In this document: in pieces, positions 59,931 to 64,000 of the stretch
How the letters are laid out: each line of letters starts with the position of its first letter
Position numbering within the stretch: position 1 is the first letter of the stretch
Assembly (NCBI GenBank): GCA_948471205.1
Contig: CAOKRT010000001.1
Span: forward strand, 232,518-296,517
Length of the DNA stretch: 64,000 bases
Direction of reading: 5' to 3'
Source: an uncultured Oscillospiraceae bacterium
GTDB lineage: Bacteria > Bacillota > Clostridia > Oscillospirales > Acutalibacteraceae
The notes under the pieces: model-generated
The model's input: the letters and a program-made list of their open reading frames with translations, nothing else
Databases searched by the model: none
What the model was told of the DNA's origin: nothing
Translations under genes and position numbers: made by a program

Positions 59931-60644
59931 ATGAAAAAGGTACTTGTTGCAGAAGATGAAGAATCAATCCGCGAATTTATCGTTATTAATCTTACACGAA
60001 GCGGATATGAAGTAATGCAGGCAGAAAACGGTGCTGTTGCTCTTGATATATTTAAAAATGAGGGCGGAGATTTTGATGTTGCAATTCTTGATATTATGAT
60101 GCCGGAAATGGACGGGCTTACAGTGTGCAAAGAACTGCGCGGGCTTTCTTCGGATTTGGGGATCATTATGCTTTCTGCCAGAACGCAGGAAATGGATAAG
60201 GTTACGGGGCTGCTTGTCGGCGCAGACGATTATGTAACCAAGCCGTTTTCTCCAAGTGAGCTTATGGCAAGGGTTGATGCAGTTTACAGAAGAGTTGAGA
60301 TGACACGTGGCTTCAGAAAGAATGATACCACCGGTGAAACCATACGTCTTGATGAATTTGAGCTGAACCTGCGCAACCGCACGCTTGCAAAATCAGGGGT
60401 GCTTATTGAGCTTACGCAGGTTGAATTTCAGATTATTGAATATTTCTTTAAAAACCCGAATGCCGCTTTAAGCAGAACAGATATTCTTAAAACGGTTTGG
60501 GGCAGCAATTATTACGGCGACGAAAAAATAGTGGATGTTAATATCAGAAGACTTCGTATGAAGATAGAGGATAATCCATCAAGTCCTACAAGGCTTATTA
60601 CTATCTGGGGTCTTGGTTATAAATGGGTTACAGACAATAAATAA
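59931..60644 (+). CDS. OmpR/PhoB-family response regulator
   Basis: The protein is 237 residues from ATG 59931 (GGAG 7 bases upstream). The receiver domain has phospho-acceptor Asp54 in ILDIMMPEMDG, the acidic pair near 9-10, and Lys in VTKPFSP (about 103). The C-terminal winged helix is visible in VEFQIIEYFFKNP and YGDEKIVDVNIRRLRMKI. It pairs with the kinase gene 20 bases downstream. Targets are unknown; the direct-repeat boxes upstream of this operon and of upp are candidates. Confidence 0.92.
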   Translation: MKKVLVAEDEESIREFIVINLTRSGYEVMQAENGAVALDIFKNEGGDFDVAILDIMMPEMDGLTVCKELRGLSSDLGIIMLSARTQEMDKVTGLLVGADDYVTKPFSPSELMARVDAVYRRVEMTRGFRKNDTTGETIRLDEFELNLRNRTLAKSGVLIELTQVEFQIIEYFFKNPNAALSRTDILKTVWGSNYYGDEKIVDVNIRRLRMKIEDNPSSPTRLITIWGLGYKWVTDNK

Positions 60645-60664
60645 AAGGTTACGGAATCAATATA

Positions 60665-62206
60665 ATGAAATTTAAAGTTTTTAAAGAATTGAAAAGTCTT
60701 AAATTTGAGGGTATAACAAAACGCTGGCTTATGAATATAGTTAGCGTTATTTTTGCTGTTCTTATCCTTGTGTTTATTGTTGCTGTATTTTCTTTAAAAA
60801 CGTATTATTACAATTCTGCTGAAAGTATTTTAAACAGTGGGGCTTCAACCGCTGCCGTTAATTATTTTTCATCTAATCTTGATTCGGGCACATCCCTTGA
60901 AGCATCTGCCTCTAAATTTATAGACAGCTATTCCTATAAGGATAAAACAACCGTTTGGGTAATTGATAATGAGGGAAATGTCATTGCTTCATCAAACGGT
61001 TTTATAGAAGGCGCTTTTGAAATGCCGGATTATTCGGTTGCTATGTCCAATTCTGACGGCAGAAGCAGATATGTCGGCAAAGTATATGACGGCAGTGATA
61101 AAATCATGGCGGTTACAAGGGTAATTAAAAATTCAAACGGAGTAAGCGTGGGCGCAGTAAGGGTTATGACTTCTGTTGAAGAAATTGACAGGCAGCTATT
61201 TGTAATTCTTCTTGTTATTTTCTTTGCACTTGTTCTGATCTTTGTGGCAATTGCCGCATCAAATCTGTTTTTTATCAGCTCTATTGTTATTCCGCTTAAA
61301 GAAATTACGCAGAAAACAAAGGAAATTTCAGGCGGAAATCTTGATGTAAGAATTGAAAAAAAATATGATGATGAAATCGGAAAGCTTTCAGATTCCATTA
61401 ATTCCATGGCATCTGATATTAATGCTGCAGATAAAATGAAAAACGATTTTATTTCCACAATTTCTCATGAACTGCGAACACCGCTTACATCCATAAAAGG
61501 CTGGGGCGAAACGTTGCTCTTCGGGCTTGACCGTGAAAGAGATGAGGTTACGAATAAAGGCCTTCAGGTAATTGTGAACGAGGCCGGCAGGCTGGAAGGA
61601 TTTGTGGAAGAACTGCTTGATTTCAGCAGACTGCAGAGCGGAAGAATGACTTTAAGGCTGATGAAAACCGACATATTTGCCGAACTGGATGAAACGGTGT
61701 TTACATTCCGTGAGAGAGCAATGAGAGAAGGAATAGAGGTAAGATACAGCATTCCGGATTTTCCTGCTCCTGCAAATGCCGATCCCAACAGACTGAAACA
61801 GGTATTTATGAATATTCTGGATAATGCCTTGAAATATTCAAAAATGAATACAAAAATTTTTGTTAAGGCCGAATTTTCTCAGTTTGAAGGTAAAAACGCC
61901 ATTAAAATTTCCATTGCCGATCAGGGATGCGGAATTTCAAAGGAAGATTTGCCGCATGTTATGGAAAAATTTTATAAAGCAAATGTATCTGTTAGAGGTT
62001 CGGGAATCGGTCTTGCCGTAACAAATGAAATTATTAATTTACATAACGGAAAACTTGAAATAGACAGTGAAGAAAATGTAGGCACGCTTGTAACAATCTA
62101 CCTTCCGGTTGAAAGTGCGCCGACGAAACAGGAAATTGATATGTCAGAGCCTAAAATTGATGAGGTTACGGATGCTGACATCACATTGAAAGGTGACAAG
62201 TCATAA
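60665..62206 (+). CDS. membrane sensor histidine kinase
   Basis: The protein is 513 residues. Helices at about 21-45 and 178-202 flank an extracytoplasmic sensor domain of about 130 residues. A HAMP domain follows (PLKEITQKTKEISGGNL), then HisKA with His268 in STISHELRTPLTSIKGWGE, and HATPase with N-box NILDNALKYSK, DQGCGISKEDL and GSGIGLAVTNEI. The acidic tail after about 485 is extra. It resembles ResE/PhoR/VicK-type kinases. The signal is unknown. The stop overlaps the next gene's ATG. Confidence 0.92.
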   Translation: MKFKVFKELKSLKFEGITKRWLMNIVSVIFAVLILVFIVAVFSLKTYYYNSAESILNSGASTAAVNYFSSNLDSGTSLEASASKFIDSYSYKDKTTVWVIDNEGNVIASSNGFIEGAFEMPDYSVAMSNSDGRSRYVGKVYDGSDKIMAVTRVIKNSNGVSVGAVRVMTSVEEIDRQLFVILLVIFFALVLIFVAIAASNLFFISSIVIPLKEITQKTKEISGGNLDVRIEKKYDDEIGKLSDSINSMASDINAADKMKNDFISTISHELRTPLTSIKGWGETLLFGLDRERDEVTNKGLQVIVNEAGRLEGFVEELLDFSRLQSGRMTLRLMKTDIFAELDETVFTFRERAMREGIEVRYSIPDFPAPANADPNRLKQVFMNILDNALKYSKMNTKIFVKAEFSQFEGKNAIKISIADQGCGISKEDLPHVMEKFYKANVSVRGSGIGLAVTNEIINLHNGKLEIDSEENVGTLVTIYLPVESAPTKQEIDMSEPKIDEVTDADITLKGDKS

Positions 62207-63177
62207 TGGAAAGCAAAAAATCGCATAAAACGTCAGTGGGCGGACAGGCGCTTATAGAGGGTGTTATGATGCAGGGACCCAAGGGAATGGCTACTGCCGT
62301 AAGAAAACCCGATAAAGAAATTCTGGTTGAATACCATACGGTTAAGCATTTCAAAGATAAATGCAGGGTTTTGGGTTTTCCTGTTATCCGCGGTGTTGTG
62401 AATTTTGCCGAATCTATGATAACAGGCTATAAAACACTTTTATATTCTGCCGAGGTATCCGGTATGGATGATTTAGAAAAAGAAGATTTAAACCGTTTTG
62501 AAAAATGGCTTACCGATAAGTTCGGTGATAAGCTGATGGGTTTTATTACAGGGCTTGCTTCTGTTCTTGGCGTTTGTCTTGCTTTTCTTATTTTCATGTA
62601 TTTTCCTGTGCTGTTTTTCAGCAAGGTAAATGAATGGAGCGCGTATGTGCTCACAGATTACAGGGGGCTTATTGAAGGTTCTCTGAAAATAATCATTTTT
62701 GTGTTATATATTGCGGCAGTCAGCAGAATGAAAGATATTAAACGTACCTTTATGTATCATGGAGCAGAGCATAAATCTATCGCCTGTTATGAACTGGGAA
62801 AAGAACTTACCGTTGAAAATGTAAAAAAATGCAGCCGCTTTCATCCAAGATGCGGCACATCGTTTATTTTTGTTATTTTAATTTTCAGTATTCTTGTTTA
62901 TACTGCTGTTTCAAAAATTTTTCCGCATATTGCAGATAACAGAATTTTATGGATATTATTAAAATTGGCTTTTTTGCCGCTGATAATGGGTATAGGCTAT
63001 GAATTTATAAAATATGCCGGCAGGCATGATAATCTGTTTGTTAAAATTGTTTCCGCTCCCGGTTTATGGATGCAGCGTCTGACAACAAAAGAACCGACGG
63101 ATGATATAATCGAAGTCGGCATACATGCCTTAAAGGCTGTAATAACAGATAATCCAAAGGATGATGAAATAAAGTGA
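62206..63177 (+). CDS. DUF1385-family membrane protein
   Basis: The protein is 323 residues. The start SVGGQALIEGVMMQGPKGMATAVRKPD is the DUF1385 signature, and TFMYHGAEHKSIACYELG and CSRFHPRCGTSFIF follow, with about four helices. The family is widespread in Firmicutes, commonly beside prmC and prfA, with no proven function. The conserved His and Cys residues (HGAEH, C-x9-C) suggest metal or heme binding, but that is only suggestive. It overlaps both neighbours by 1-4 bases. Confidence 0.88.
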   Translation: MESKKSHKTSVGGQALIEGVMMQGPKGMATAVRKPDKEILVEYHTVKHFKDKCRVLGFPVIRGVVNFAESMITGYKTLLYSAEVSGMDDLEKEDLNRFEKWLTDKFGDKLMGFITGLASVLGVCLAFLIFMYFPVLFFSKVNEWSAYVLTDYRGLIEGSLKIIIFVLYIAAVSRMKDIKRTFMYHGAEHKSIACYELGKELTVENVKKCSRFHPRCGTSFIFVILIFSILVYTAVSKIFPHIADNRILWILLKLAFLPLIMGIGYEFIKYAGRHDNLFVKIVSAPGLWMQRLTTKEPTDDIIEVGIHALKAVITDNPKDDEIK

Positions 63178-63995
63178 TTTTATCGGAAGCGTTTAATTAC
63201 GGGGTATATTTTTTATCAAGCAACGGCATAGATGAGGCGGAGTTTAAATCTCTTTGTCTGGTCTGCCATTGTGCAGGAATAAAAAACAGTGAATATGCGT
63301 TTCACAAAAATGATGGCATAATTATGAAAAAATTTGCCGATTTACTGTGGCGTGTGAAAAACGGTGAGCCGCTGCAGTATGTTATAGGGAAATGGGATTT
63401 TTATGCATCGGAATTCTTTGTGGGCAAGGGTGTTCTTATTCCGAGACCTGAAACAGAAGAACTTACGGAATTGGTTATTAAGAAGGCTTCTTCGCTGCAG
63501 AATCCCGTTATATTTGATTTATGTTCGGGAAGCGGCTGCATCGGTATCAGCGTGGCAAAGGCAGTTAAACATGCCGTTGTTTACTGTGTTGAAAAAAGTG
63601 CGGATGCCATATTTTATCTGCTGAAAAATGCAAACGGTATCGGCAATGTTAAGATTATCAGTGCAGATATAACTTTGCCATCCGAACTGCCGGATGCAGA
63701 TATTATTGTTTCCAATCCGCCATATATCAAAACCGATGCACTGCAGAATTTACAGGCAGAAGTGAAACATGAACCGGACATGGCGCTTGACGGGGGAGAA
63801 GACGGACTTTATTTTTACCGTGTTATCGCAAAAAACTGGAAAAGCCATTTGAAAAGCGGCGGTACACTTTTTCTGGAAATCGGGGATGAACAGGGTGAAG
63901 AAGTTTCAGATATTCTTTCGGAACACGGTTTCAAAAAAATTGAAGTGTTAAAGGATTTATATAAAAATAACCGTATGGTTAAAGCGATAAATTAA
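63174..63995 (+). CDS. prmC: peptide chain release factor N5-glutamine methyltransferase
   Basis: The protein is 273 residues from an ATAAAGTG-overlapping GTG start at 63174. The helical N-terminal domain has GEPLQYVIGKWDF; RPETEELTELV, the SAM loop FDLCSGSGCIGISVA and the catalytic NPPY at 181-184 follow. It methylates the Gln of the GGQ motif in RF1/RF2. prfA is expected just downstream, outside the window. The gene ends six bases before the window edge and looks complete. Confidence 0.92.
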   Translation: MILSEAFNYGVYFLSSNGIDEAEFKSLCLVCHCAGIKNSEYAFHKNDGIIMKKFADLLWRVKNGEPLQYVIGKWDFYASEFFVGKGVLIPRPETEELTELVIKKASSLQNPVIFDLCSGSGCIGISVAKAVKHAVVYCVEKSADAIFYLLKNANGIGNVKIISADITLPSELPDADIIVSNPPYIKTDALQNLQAEVKHEPDMALDGGEDGLYFYRVIAKNWKSHLKSGGTLFLEIGDEQGEEVSDILSEHGFKKIEVLKDLYKNNRMVKAIN

Positions 63996-64000
63996 TATCA

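Overview
The window looks like chromosome from a low-GC, spore-forming Gram-positive anaerobe of class Clostridia, most likely a gut Ruminococcaceae/Oscillospiraceae-type bacterium. This rests on A+T-rich DNA with strong GGAGG-type ribosome sites, frequent TTGACA/TATAAT promoters, an intact late-sporulation sigma factor (sigK), Firmicutes-style ECF, FeoAB and ClpE-like proteins, and no outer-membrane genes. Taxonomy is inference. I see no prophage, CRISPR array or intact insertion sequence; most of the window is ordinary core and metabolic DNA.

Layout: 0-3.4 kb holds the end of purD and a MacA/MacB-like adaptor-permease pair without an ATPase. 3.5-7.5 kb holds a sugar-kinase-like protein, an Fe-alcohol dehydrogenase and a methylmalonate-semialdehyde dehydrogenase. 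7.6-9.8 kb is feoAB. 9.8-16.6 kb has a membrane acyltransferase, two GPH-family sugar symporters and a convergent GH127 beta-L-arabinofuranosidase. 16.7-20 kb is a vitamin B6 salvage island: a MocR/PdxR-like regulator facing pdxK, an ECF S-component and a radical-SAM protein. 20-27.7 kb has envelope-type proteins (coiled coil, O-antigen-ligase-like, two PpiC proteins), a lone fumarase beta subunit and sigK. 28-32.9 kb is accessory metabolism (YjbR, a phosphatase-superfamily enzyme with an organophosphate-type transporter, a CDF metal exporter, a flavoprotein, a broken phosphotransferase gene). 33-45.5 kb is housekeeping: ruvCAB, glmM, a methyltransferase, ecfA1-ecfA2-ecfT, truA, cvpA-like, pgsA and a ClpE-like chaperone. 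45.6-46.25 kb is a six-tRNA cluster. 46.3-58.4 kb is mostly nucleobase salvage: upp, uraA, putP, xpt, a BMP-type nucleoside ABC importer and hpt. 58.6-64 kb is a lipoprotein/two-component system operon leading into a DUF1385 gene and prmC.

The genes fit together as follows. The EcfA1/A2/T energizing module at 37-40 kb is the natural partner of the B6-linked S-component at 18.8 kb. The upp-uraA and xpt-BMP-ABC-hpt groups scavenge pyrimidines and purines alongside de novo purine synthesis (purD). The GPH symporters and GH127 enzyme suggest use of arabinose-containing plant oligosaccharides.

The least ordinary signals are: (1) a promoter-driven RNA of multiple hairpins ending in a terminator upstream of the yjbR-like gene; (2) a second tRNA-Gly(UCC) that has lost the G19-C56 tertiary pair; (3) a 23-bp duplication of the tRNA-Arg 3' end around a 110-bp structured insert; (4) a PdxR-like regulator in which the PLP-binding lysine is asparagine; and (5) a radical-SAM gene of unknown role in the B6 operon.
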